A stretch of 6,781 nucleotides of DNA, taken from positions 1-6,781 of the forward strand of contig JAGCMG010000078.1 of assembly GCA_017646555.1 (NCBI GenBank). Reading direction: 5' to 3'. Shown here in pieces: positions 1 through 6,444 of this stretch. The DNA comes from Clostridia bacterium (GTDB taxonomy: Bacteria; Bacillota; Clostridia; Christensenellales; Borkfalkiaceae). Numbering within the stretch: the stretch's first letter is position 1; the number at the start of each line of letters is the position of its first letter. The position numbers and the translations under genes were made by a program. The notes beneath the pieces were generated by a model that saw only the letters and a list, made by a program, of their open reading frames with translations, was not told where the DNA came from and searched no databases.

Positions 1-1140
1 CATATTCCACTTATAGTTAAAGCCCAACCCACCAACGCTTGCAGGTTTAGTAATCATAGCGTAAGCCGTTGATTCTTCGGCAATCATTAAAGCGTTAGGG
101 TGTTTTTCAAATATAGCAGTATTGAGTTTTTGGAAAAACGCAATAGCCTCTAAATTAAACCTTTCGCCATAAGAATTAGGTATCCACTCACCAGGTCTTT
201 TATCATAATCGAGATAAAGCATAGCAGCAACAGCGTCTACCCTTAATCCGTCAGCGTGGAAAACATCCAATAAAAACAATGCGTTCGATATTAAAAACGA
301 CTGAACTTCCGTACGCCCCCAATCGAACATACGCGTACCCCAACCTTCGTTTTCGCGTCTATCCCAACCTTGACTTTCGTAGCAATAAGTTCCGTCGAAC
401 TCATATAAGCCGTGTTCATCTTTTGGGAAATGAGCAGGTACCCAGTCTAATATTACGCCTATTCCAGCCTTGTGAAACTCATCAATAAGTTTCATAAAAT
501 CGTGAGGCGTGCCGTATCTTGATGTCATTGCGTAGTAACCCGACACTTGATAACCCCACGACCCGTCAAACGGATGCTCAGATACAGGCATAAACTCAAC
601 GTGAGTATAGCCCATATTTTTTACGTACGGTACGAGTTCTTTGGCTAAATCTTTATAGGAATAATAATCGCCGTTTTCTTTAAGTTTCCACGAGCCTAAA
701 TGAACCTCATAAATATTCATAGGCTTATCGTAAGGTAAACTCTTATTTTTTAAGTATTCCCCGTCCCCCCACTTATAACCGTCAAGGTCATAAACTTTTG
801 AAGAAGTTGCAGGTGGCGTTTCAGCGTGGAACGCATACGGGTCGGCTTTTAAAACAGTTTTACCGTCTTTTTTTATAGCGTATTTATATAAATCGTATTT
901 TTTTAACTTAGGAATAAAAGTTTCATAAACGCCACCGTCGCTAATTTTTTGCATAGGATTAGCATTAGCGTCCCAACCGTTAAAATCGCCCACAACAGAA
1001 ACAGCGTCGGCACGGGGCGCCCATACTCTAAAATAAACGCCCTTTTTGCCGTTTCGTTTGCCGATATGGCTACCTAACAGTTCGTACGCTTTAAAATTAG
1101 TACCTTGATGAAAAAGATAAATCGGTAATTCGTTACTCAT
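1..1140 (-). CDS. glgB: 1,4-alpha-glucan branching enzyme, N-terminal 380 codons (partial, runs off the window)
   Basis: Cytoplasmic GH13 enzyme that cuts alpha-1,4-glucan chains and rejoins them by alpha-1,6 bonds, making the branch points of glycogen. The ATG at 1138-1140 opens a frame with no stop to the window edge. Residues about 20-110 form the CBM48/isoamylase N-terminal domain (FRVWAPRADAVSVVGDFNGW, 37-56). The catalytic barrel follows: YEVHLGSW at 144-151, SWGYQVSGYYA at 194-204, conserved region I DWVPAHF at 232-238, region II DGLRVDAVAAML with the predicted nucleophile D302, and MIAEES with the predicted acid/base E355. The visible part ends in GGLGFNYKWNM, typical of GlgB. The family is usually about 620-750 residues, so roughly half is missing, including the third conserved catalytic-site aspartate region. 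It follows pgi by 45 nt on the same strand with no promoter or terminator clearly seen between, so it is probably cotranscribed. The motif order and CBM48 domain favour GlgB over a debranching enzyme. Confidence 0.95.
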   Translation of the reverse strand, partial: MSNELPIYLFHQGTNFKAYELLGSHIGKRNGKKGVYFRVWAPRADAVSVVGDFNGWDANANPMQKISDGGVYETFIPKLKKYDLYKYAIKKDGKTVLKADPYAFHAETPPATSSKVYDLDGYKWGDGEYLKNKSLPYDKPMNIYEVHLGSWKLKENGDYYSYKDLAKELVPYVKNMGYTHVEFMPVSEHPFDGSWGYQVSGYYAMTSRYGTPHDFMKLIDEFHKAGIGVILDWVPAHFPKDEHGLYEFDGTYCYESQGWDRRENEGWGTRMFDWGRTEVQSFLISNALFLLDVFHADGLRVDAVAAMLYLDYDKRPGEWIPNSYGERFNLEAIAFFQKLNTAIFEKHPNALMIAEESTAYAMITKPASVGGLGFNYKWNM

Positions 1141-1147
1141 AACTAAA

Positions 1148-1154
1148 CCCCGCC
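1148..1154 (-). promoter_or_regulatory. Atypical ribosome binding site of glgB
   Basis: On the minus strand GGCGGGG lies 7 nt before the glgB ATG. It is purine-rich and correctly placed but lacks the AGGAG core seen before pgi, spoIVA and plsY, so initiation may be weaker. No other in-frame start with a better site is apparent, and the protein begins with the expected family N-terminus. Confidence 0.4.
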
Positions 1155-1185
1155 GTTTATGGCTTTTAATCGCCGTTAGTTTTAA

Positions 1186-2622
1186 TTAGATAATGAATGC
1201 GTCCTTTTTAGCAGGTGCAGCATCCATTTCTGCTTTTTGACCTTCGTAACCTTTTCTCCCTAAAAGTGCGTAAGTAGCGTTTTTACCACCTTCTACACCA
1301 GGTTGGTCGTAAGTGTTAATATTCATAAGTTCACCACAGAACGCAGTCTTCATTTCAAATAAGAATAAAAGTTGTCCAATAGTGAAAGCATTAACTTCAG
1401 GTAAATAAATAGTGTGGTTTAACTTTTCAGCTTGAGTGAGTGCGTATTCAGTAGCGCTTCTTTCAGCTTGAATAAGTTCGTTCATAGTGTGACCACAAAG
1501 GAAGTTAACGTCAGGAATATTATCGCAACCTTTTGCGATTTCAACGGTAGTTCTATAGTTATCTACTGCTAAAATAGTGATAACTTTATCGAACGGACCT
1601 TCACGATATAATTGAACTTGTGAGTGTTGGTCGGTAACGCCGAGTGCTTTAACAGGAGTTTGACCTACGTTAACGATATTGCCGTCAAGGTCTAAAGCCT
1701 TACCTAAACTTTCACCCCAAAGTTGGCAATACCAGTCAGCCATATATTTAAGGCTGTCAGCATAAGGCATCATAACCGAGATGTTTTTACCCTTTTTCAT
1801 AGCAAGATATTGTAATACTGCTAAAATCATACCAGGGTTTTTCTTGTAATCCTTTGCTTTACAAAGTTTATCCATATACGCAGCGCCTTCAAGCATTGCT
1901 TTAATATCGATACCAACTACTGCTGCAGCAAGTAAGCCTACAGGGCACATTTCAGAAAATCTACCACCAACGCCGTCTGGAATATAAAGGGTTTTAAAGC
2001 CTTCTTCCTTAGCGATTTTAATAAGGTTACCCTTGTTTGAAGAAGTGGTAGCAATAATGTGGTCTTTAGCCTTATCGCCAAGTGCTTTCTTTAAGATATC
2101 GTAAATGATTAAATATTGGCTCATAGTTTCAGAAGTAGAACCAGATTTAGTAATTACGTTAAACACGGTCTTGTTAACGTCAATAACGTCTAATAACGCT
2201 TGCATTCTTTCAGGGTCAACGTTATCTTCTACGTATAACTTCGGTGCTTTTCTTTTTGATTTTGGTAATTCGTTATGTCTTAAGTGACAAAGTGCTTGAA
2301 ATACTGCTATTGGACCAAGTGCAGAACCACCAATACCTAAAACTACGAAATTATCGCAAGATTTTTTGATATCTTTTGCAGTTGCTAAAATATCAGCAAC
2401 AACTTCCTTTTGGTTATATGGAAGTTCCGTCCAGCCCATCATACCACTGCCACGGTTTGCTTGTACTTTATCGTATGCAGAATTAATTTCACCTTTAATA
2501 GCGTCGAATTCTTTAACGGTAAAACCTTCTTTTGCGCCAACGAATTCAGCCATCATATTGTTGTAATCAACTCTAACTTTCATTGAATTTTGCCATTCTC
2601 TTTTGCTCATTTTCTTTTCCAT
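1186..2622 (-). CDS. pgi: Glucose-6-phosphate isomerase
   Basis: Cytoplasmic enzyme that interconverts glucose 6-phosphate and fructose 6-phosphate, linking glycolysis and gluconeogenesis to glycogen and wall-sugar precursors. The 478 residues are complete, slightly longer than the roughly 450 of Bacillus-type enzymes. The two SIS sugar-isomerase domains show LGIGGSALGP at 95-104 and the phosphate-binding TKSGSTSET at 158-166. Predicted catalytic residues are R221 in GVGGRFSE, E304 in WGESLGK, H333 in DQHSQVQL and K447 in YDQPGVEGGK. Residues 430-447 fit the second PGI signature fully. The first signature region (216-229) is recognisable but has E224 and C226 where small hydrophobic and S/T/A residues are usual. 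The first ATG is chosen because AGGAGG lies 5 nt before it; the ATG at codon 5 has no such site. It has its own sigma-A-like promoter and is followed by glgB, so the two probably form an operon for sugar-phosphate and glycogen metabolism. Confidence 0.97.
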   Translation of the reverse strand: MEKKMSKREWQNSMKVRVDYNNMMAEFVGAKEGFTVKEFDAIKGEINSAYDKVQANRGSGMMGWTELPYNQKEVVADILATAKDIKKSCDNFVVLGIGGSALGPIAVFQALCHLRHNELPKSKRKAPKLYVEDNVDPERMQALLDVIDVNKTVFNVITKSGSTSETMSQYLIIYDILKKALGDKAKDHIIATTSSNKGNLIKIAKEEGFKTLYIPDGVGGRFSEMCPVGLLAAAVVGIDIKAMLEGAAYMDKLCKAKDYKKNPGMILAVLQYLAMKKGKNISVMMPYADSLKYMADWYCQLWGESLGKALDLDGNIVNVGQTPVKALGVTDQHSQVQLYREGPFDKVITILAVDNYRTTVEIAKGCDNIPDVNFLCGHTMNELIQAERSATEYALTQAEKLNHTIYLPEVNAFTIGQLLFLFEMKTAFCGELMNINTYDQPGVEGGKNATYALLGRKGYEGQKAEMDAAPAKKDAFII

Positions 2623-2627
2623 TGTAG

Positions 2628-2633
2628 CCTCCT
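2628..2633 (-). promoter_or_regulatory. Ribosome binding site of pgi (decides the start)
   Basis: A perfect AGGAGG on the minus strand sits 5 nt upstream of the ATG at 2620-2622. It selects this codon over the in-frame ATG at 2608-2610, giving the N-terminus MEKKMSK. Confidence 0.85.
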
Positions 2634-2684
2634 AAAAATTAAAGAAAATATAATCTTCGGCATTATATAAAATAATACTCTTAT

Positions 2685-2713
2685 ATTTTATATTATAAAT
2701 ATAACTTTGTCAA
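2685..2713 (-). promoter_or_regulatory. Sigma-A-type promoter of pgi(-glgB)
   Basis: On the minus strand a perfect -35 TTGACA (2708-2713) is followed after exactly 17 nt by TAAAAT (2685-2690), a 5/6 match to the -10 consensus. Transcription would start near 2678, giving a leader of about 55 nt with the AGGAGG site near its end. No riboswitch-like fold was seen in this leader. The region is very AT-rich, which makes -10 matches cheap, but the exact -35 with ideal spacing, located between a terminator and a gene, is convincing. Confidence 0.75.
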
Positions 2714-2743
2714 TACCTAACCGTCTTTTTTTTATAAAAATAA

Positions 2744-2757
2744 CGCTTTTTTTAGCG
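2744..2757 (-). terminator. Possible weak second terminator hairpin
   Basis: On the minus strand CGCT and AGCG pair across a 6-nt A loop, followed by a T-rich run (TTATTTTTAT). The stem is only 4 bp, so it can at best back up the stronger hairpin just upstream in transcription. It may be chance in AT-rich DNA. Confidence 0.2.
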
Positions 2758-2775
2758 AATTTTTCAAATAATTGT

Positions 2776-2798
2776 AAAGGGGCGTTCCCCGCCCCTTT
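2776..2798 (-). terminator. Rho-independent terminator after spoIVA, probably bidirectional
   Basis: AAAGGGGCG (2776-2784) and CGCCCCTTT (2790-2798) form a perfect 9-bp stem with a 5-nt loop, starting 5 nt after the spoIVA stop codon. On the spoIVA transcript the tail is UUUACAAUUAUUU, which is imperfect. On the plus strand it is the better run TTTTTGTTTT, so the hairpin may also stop antisense transcription coming from the pgi side. It separates the der-plsY-spoIVA block from pgi-glgB. Confidence 0.75.
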
Positions 2799-2803
2799 TT
2801 GTT

Positions 2804-4282
2804 TTATAAAAGAATACAAATAACTCCGCCTTTTCCTTCGTTAATTATTCGACTTACCGTCTTACGCATTTTTCCTTGCGTGTGCGTCGAAATATTGCTT
2901 GCTTTCTTCTTTAATCCGTCTTCAATAAGTTCGCCAACCGTTTTACCGAAAATATTAGTGCTTAAAACTTTTTTAGGGTCTTCTTCGTAATCTTTTTCAA
3001 GTTTACTAACAAGTTCTTCGCTTTGTTCTTGCCCACCTACTATCGGTGAAACTTCGGCTAATAAATCGACTTTCATAATATGTAAACTTGGCGCGCTTGA
3101 CTTAAATTTAACGCCGTACCCACCACTTTGCTTGGTTAAAATAGGCTTATCAATAGTAATCCCGTCAATATCTGGTTCAACTATACCATATCCCGTTGAA
3201 ACGGCTGTATCAAGCGCCGATTTTAAACGCGAATATTCCGATTTAGCAATAGAACTTTCCTTAACGAAACTAATTAAATCAAAATCGTCAACGATATCTT
3301 CACCACATTCTTCACTAAGAACTTTGTAGAAAAGTTCAGCGTTTGGCGTAACCGAATAAACCGCCGTACCATCGCCTAAGTTTACGCAATCAAGTTCAGC
3401 AGAATTTAACTTTTCATCTTTAGTAAAACTGTCGCAAAAACATTGATAATCTTTCATTTTTCGTATATTTTGCGAACAATTTCTTACTTTTTCGGTAATT
3501 TCTTGAATAATTTCATTATCTTCTGGAAGTGCTTGCATCCACTTTGGAAGTTTTATATCAAACGATTGCATAGGGAATTCAAAAAGCACCTTTTCTAAAA
3601 CTTCGGATACTTCATCAAGTTCCATTTTTGTCGCGTTTACGATAATTACGGGAACGCCGTATTTTTCTTCAAGTTCTTCAGCAAGAGAATTTGCTGACGG
3701 CGAATTTTTATCAAGCGTATTTAACACGATTACAAACGGCTTATTAAGCGCTTTAAGTTCAGCGACTACGCGTTCTTCAACAGGAACAAAACTTTCCCTT
3801 GCAATTTCGCCAAAACTTCCGTCAGTAGTAACTAAAACGCCTATCGTTGAGTATTCGTCGATAACTTTACGCGTGCCAATTTCAGCCGCCGTTTCAAACG
3901 GAATTTCTTCCTTTGACCAAGGCGTTTTTACTAAACGCGGTTTGCCGTCTTCTTCACTACCTAACGCTCCCTCAACAAAATACCCCACGCAATCTACTAA
4001 TCTTACATTTGCGTGGACTTTATTTTTAAGTTGAATTTTAACTGCGTTTGCAGGAACAAATTTAGGTTGACTTGTCATAATAGTTTTACCGTCAGCCGAT
4101 TGTGGCATTTCGTCCGTTGCGAGTTGTTTATATAATTTATTACTAATGTTCGGAAGAACAAGTTTTTCCATAAATTTTGCAATAAAGGTGGATTTTCCCG
4201 TTCTAACTGGGCCAACTACGCCAATGTATATGTCACCGTCCGTCCTTTTTGCAACTTCTTTATAAATATCAAATTTTTCCAT
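2804..4282 (-). CDS. spoIVA: Stage IV sporulation protein A, spore coat morphogenetic ATPase
   Basis: SpoIVA is made in the mother cell, polymerises on the outer forespore membrane using ATP hydrolysis, and forms the basement layer for coat assembly; it also affects the cortex. With this start the protein is 492 residues, the same as in Bacillus subtilis. The N-terminal TRAFAC-type ATPase domain (about 1-240) has Walker A GPVRTGKST at 24-32 with K30, KTIMTSQPKFVP at 66-77 holding the sensor region (T70, S71), and Walker B VDCVGY with D97. The NKxD position reads NTLD (188-191), in keeping with a protein that is not a true GTPase. A middle domain (about 240-400) and the conserved C-terminal domain follow, with HIMKVDLLAEVSPIVG at 401-416 and the end RIINEGKGGVICILL. 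Translation could be read back to a GTG at 4298-4300, but that stretch contains the Shine-Dalgarno itself, so the ATG at 4280-4282 is preferred. It lies 64 nt after plsY, with its own sigma-E-like promoter, and is closed by a terminator. Confidence 0.97.
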   Translation of the reverse strand: MEKFDIYKEVAKRTDGDIYIGVVGPVRTGKSTFIAKFMEKLVLPNISNKLYKQLATDEMPQSADGKTIMTSQPKFVPANAVKIQLKNKVHANVRLVDCVGYFVEGALGSEEDGKPRLVKTPWSKEEIPFETAAEIGTRKVIDEYSTIGVLVTTDGSFGEIARESFVPVEERVVAELKALNKPFVIVLNTLDKNSPSANSLAEELEEKYGVPVIIVNATKMELDEVSEVLEKVLFEFPMQSFDIKLPKWMQALPEDNEIIQEITEKVRNCSQNIRKMKDYQCFCDSFTKDEKLNSAELDCVNLGDGTAVYSVTPNAELFYKVLSEECGEDIVDDFDLISFVKESSIAKSEYSRLKSALDTAVSTGYGIVEPDIDGITIDKPILTKQSGGYGVKFKSSAPSLHIMKVDLLAEVSPIVGGQEQSEELVSKLEKDYEEDPKKVLSTNIFGKTVGELIEDGLKKKASNISTHTQGKMRKTVSRIINEGKGGVICILL

Positions 4283-4288
4283 TAAAAA

Positions 4289-4294
4289 CCTCCC
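4289..4294 (-). promoter_or_regulatory. Ribosome binding site of spoIVA (decides the start)
   Basis: GGGAGG on the minus strand lies 6 nt before the ATG at 4280-4282. A longer reading from GTG at 4298-4300 would translate through this site, so the shorter form beginning MEKFDIYKEV, which matches the family N-terminus, is the real start. Confidence 0.85.
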
Positions 4295-4318
4295 ATACAC
4301 TGCTACGAACAGTATATG
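4294..4318. repeat. Inverted repeat between plsY and spoIVA
   Basis: CATACACTG (4294-4302) and CAGTATATG (4310-4318) form a 9-bp inverted repeat around a 7-nt centre. As minus-strand RNA all nine positions pair, one of them as a U-G wobble; on the plus strand that pair is a C-A mismatch. One arm coincides with the proposed sigma-E -10 element and the other touches the first G of the spoIVA Shine-Dalgarno. Only transcripts reading through from plsY would contain the whole hairpin. Confidence 0.5.
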
Positions 4319-4339
4319 AGAGTTCTGTTTTTAATATGT
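4311..4339 (-). promoter_or_regulatory. Sigma-E (mother-cell) promoter of spoIVA
   Basis: The minus strand has ACATATT (4333-4339), then exactly 14 nt, then CATATACT (4311-4318). The known Bacillus sigma-E consensus is KMATATT, about 14 nt, CATACAHT, so the matches are 6/7 and 7/8 with the expected spacing. Transcription would start near 4304, leaving about 22 nt of leader that includes the GGGAGG site. spoIVA is a known sigma-E regulon member in B. subtilis, so location and sequence agree. The -35 element starts 7 nt after the plsY stop codon. Confidence 0.75.
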
Positions 4340-4346
4340 AAAAAAA

Positions 4347-5105
4347 TTAATTATTTTGTTCTTTTTCAATCTTTTTTAAACGGCGCTTTTCTTTAAATTT
4401 AAATATCATTTGCTTTATTGAAGTAGGATGTTCTTCCCCACTTAGCATCCTTTCTATATTTTTTCTATGCGCAAAAAGCGTAAAGAAACATATAAAGAAA
4501 ATCAATAAACAACTAACGATATATAAAATATTGTTAGAAAAAGGCGCTTTAAATCCAGCGTACTTAAAGAATAAATAAATACCTTGACCAATTGCAGGTG
4601 GGGTTATAGCAATAAACGAACCCATAGCGCCGTATTCGGCAAAATAGATAAATACGATTGCAGCAACCCACGCCATTACGGCAACGATTACCCACTCATA
4701 CCCAGAAGTTATTGAACAAGCAAACATTGAACCGATAGTAGTCGCAATACCTTTCCCGCCTTTAAACTTATAAATAACGGGATAGATATGGCCTAAAACG
4801 GCGCATAGACCAAAAGAATATTTCGCTAAATCGGAAAATTCAAAAATACCGTTTACAGCATATTGACCTTTAAACACAAAATAGCCAACAAGTGACGGAA
4901 TAATCCCCTTAACAGCATCTAAAACCAAGGTCAAAACCCCGAAAACGATACCGAAATTTCGGCTCATATTCATTGTACCGGGGTTACCACTACCAAGTTT
5001 TCTAATATCGTTCTTTTTAAGTTTTGAAAGAATAACGGCGTTATTCACGTTACCTAAAAAATACGAACATACTGCAATAGCGCTAAAAAGCAACCAGTTA
5101 ATCAT
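4347..5105 (-). CDS. plsY: Acyl-phosphate:glycerol-3-phosphate acyltransferase (PlsY family)
   Basis: Integral membrane enzyme that transfers an acyl group from acyl phosphate (made by PlsX) to position 1 of glycerol 3-phosphate, the first acylation of phospholipid synthesis. Three family motifs are present: GSGNPGTMNMSR at 38-49, GHIYPVIYKFKGGKGIAT at 105-122, and HRKNIERMLSGEE at 213-225. Hydrophobic segments lie at about 1-27, 52-77, 93-112, 136-157, 158-181 and 191-212, in line with a multi-pass protein. Motif 1 departs from the common GSGN(I/P)GATN form (GTMN here), keeping the second Asn as N46. At 252 residues it is longer than the usual 200-215, partly because of a lysine-rich tail (about 226-252). 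The ATG is 2 nt after the der stop, with AGGAGA about 10 nt upstream inside der, so translation is probably coupled. It could be a diverged paralogue rather than the main PlsY, but no second copy is visible. Confidence 0.9.
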   Translation of the reverse strand: MINWLLFSAIAVCSYFLGNVNNAVILSKLKKNDIRKLGSGNPGTMNMSRNFGIVFGVLTLVLDAVKGIIPSLVGYFVFKGQYAVNGIFEFSDLAKYSFGLCAVLGHIYPVIYKFKGGKGIATTIGSMFACSITSGYEWVIVAVMAWVAAIVFIYFAEYGAMGSFIAITPPAIGQGIYLFFKYAGFKAPFSNNILYIVSCLLIFFICFFTLFAHRKNIERMLSGEEHPTSIKQMIFKFKEKRRLKKIEKEQNN

Positions 5106-5107
5106 CG

Positions 5108-6421
5108 TTAATCTTTCTCCTGTTCTCTCACAATGATTCTAATAGGCGTACCAGCAAAACCAAACGCCCTTCGTATTTCGTTTTCAAGATATCTTTTATA
5201 TGAAAAATGTAATAGTGAAGTGTCGTTTACAAAAAGTACGAATACTGGCGGACGAATACTAACTTGCGACGCATACATAATTTTTAAGCGTTTACCTTTA
5301 TATGACGGTGGTTCGTTCATACGAACTGCGTCGATAATCATGTCGTTAAGTTTACCAGTAGAAATTCGCGTTGAAGCGTTTTCGTAAACTTCGTCAACTA
5401 ACGATAAAATCTTTTCCGTTCTTAAACCGGTTTTTGCCGAAACGTAAATCGACTTATAATAATCCATAAATTTAAGCGCTTCTTTAAGCCCTAACTCAAA
5501 TTTATTTACGGTAAAAGTGTCTTTTTCAATTAAATCCCATTTATTCATACACACTACCGACGGTTTACCTTGTTCGTGAACGTACCCTAAAATTTTAAGG
5601 TCTTGTTCAGAAATACCTTCGTTAGCGTCAATCATCATAATACAAACGTCTGCACGGCGAATTGCTGCAAACGCGCGTAAAACGCTATAATACTCTAAAT
5701 CTTCTTCAACCGAACGCTTTTTTCTAATGCCTGCCGTATCTATTAAAGTGTAGTTTTTGCCCTTAAAATTAAACGGCGAATCAATAGCGTCACGCGTAGT
5801 TCCCGCTATATCTGAAACAATAGTTCTCTCTTGCCCTAAAAGTTTATTACATAAACTTGATTTGCCAGCGTTTGGCTTACCAACGACGGCGATTTTTAAA
5901 GTTTCATTATCTTCAGCCACTTCAGTATCGTCAAAATACGAAACGACTTCGTCTAAAAGGTCGCCAATCCCTACGCCGTGTTCAGCCGAAATACCAAACG
6001 GTTCACCAAGCGCTAAATTGTAAAATTCGTACAAAAGTTCAGGTCTATAATTGTCCATTTTGTTAACGGCAAGAACGACTGGTTTACCTGATTTTTTAAG
6101 TTTTAAAGCAACTTCTTCATCATTAGAATTTATACCAGTTTTAACGTCAGTAAAAAATATAATTACGTCAGCCGTTTCAATAGCAATTTCCGCTTGCTTT
6201 TTGATATGACGCCACATTTCGTCATCCGACTTTAACTCTAAGCCACCGGTGTCTACCATAGTGAATTGTTTGCCACACCACTCTGCGTCAGCATAAAGCC
6301 TGTCGCGCGTAACGCCCGGCACGTCTTTAACGATGGAAATTCTTTCCCCCGATATTCTATTGAAAAAAGTAGATTTACCAACGTTTGGTTTACCTACTAT
6401 TGCTACGAGTGGTTTTGACAT
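5108..6421 (-). CDS. der: Ribosome assembly GTPase Der (EngA), two tandem G domains
   Basis: Essential cytoplasmic GTPase that acts in maturation of the 50S ribosomal subunit. It is complete at 437 residues, matching the family (436 in B. subtilis). The first G domain shows G1 GKPNVGKS at 10-17, DTGG at 57-60, NKMD at 120-123 and SAEHG at 145-149. A short acidic linker (about 164-173) leads to the second G domain, with GKPNAGKS at 181-188, TT at 208-209, DTAG at 228-231, NKWD at 293-296 and SAK at 328-330. The C-terminal KH-like RNA-binding domain (about 351-437) has KGKRLKIMYASQ at 376-387 and the closing FGFAGTPIRIIVRE at 420-433. The ATG at 6419-6421 is supported by AAGGTG 4 nt upstream and by the family N-terminus MSKPLVAIVGKPNVGKS. 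A promoter lies just upstream; plsY starts 2 nt after the stop. Confidence 0.98.
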   Translation of the reverse strand: MSKPLVAIVGKPNVGKSTFFNRISGERISIVKDVPGVTRDRLYADAEWCGKQFTMVDTGGLELKSDDEMWRHIKKQAEIAIETADVIIFFTDVKTGINSNDEEVALKLKKSGKPVVLAVNKMDNYRPELLYEFYNLALGEPFGISAEHGVGIGDLLDEVVSYFDDTEVAEDNETLKIAVVGKPNAGKSSLCNKLLGQERTIVSDIAGTTRDAIDSPFNFKGKNYTLIDTAGIRKKRSVEEDLEYYSVLRAFAAIRRADVCIMMIDANEGISEQDLKILGYVHEQGKPSVVCMNKWDLIEKDTFTVNKFELGLKEALKFMDYYKSIYVSAKTGLRTEKILSLVDEVYENASTRISTGKLNDMIIDAVRMNEPPSYKGKRLKIMYASQVSIRPPVFVLFVNDTSLLHFSYKRYLENEIRRAFGFAGTPIRIIVREQEKD

Positions 6422-6444
6422 AATTCACCTTGATTTTTTTAATT

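Noticed and set aside
1141..1185. Repeated CGCCGTT (1151-1157 and 1171-1177) and a 6-bp inverted repeat (1141-1146 with 1176-1181) before glgB
   Set aside because: The repeats are short, the hairpin loop is about 29 nt, and there is no T-run, so neither a terminator nor a regulatory element is supported.
2623..2684. Riboswitch or small RNA in the pgi leader
   Set aside because: The leader is about 55 nt, almost entirely A and T, with no stable stem or known aptamer-like motif.
4283..4300. An upstream GTG start giving SpoIVA six extra residues
   Set aside because: The extension would translate through the GGGAGG ribosome binding site; the ATG at 4282 gives the family N-terminus and the B. 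subtilis length of 492.
4294..4301. CATACACT on the plus strand, an even closer match to the sigma-E -10 box
   Set aside because: It is the opposite arm of the inverted repeat, points into plsY antisense, and no plus-strand gene or clear -35 was found for it.
279..6066. Plus-strand open frames at 279-488, 2105-2287, 2366-2566, 2799-2990, 3132-3329, 5133-5387, 5757-6023 and 5857-6066
   Set aside because: Each lies antisense within or almost wholly within a well-identified minus-strand gene (glgB, pgi, spoIVA or der), and none encodes a recognisable protein.
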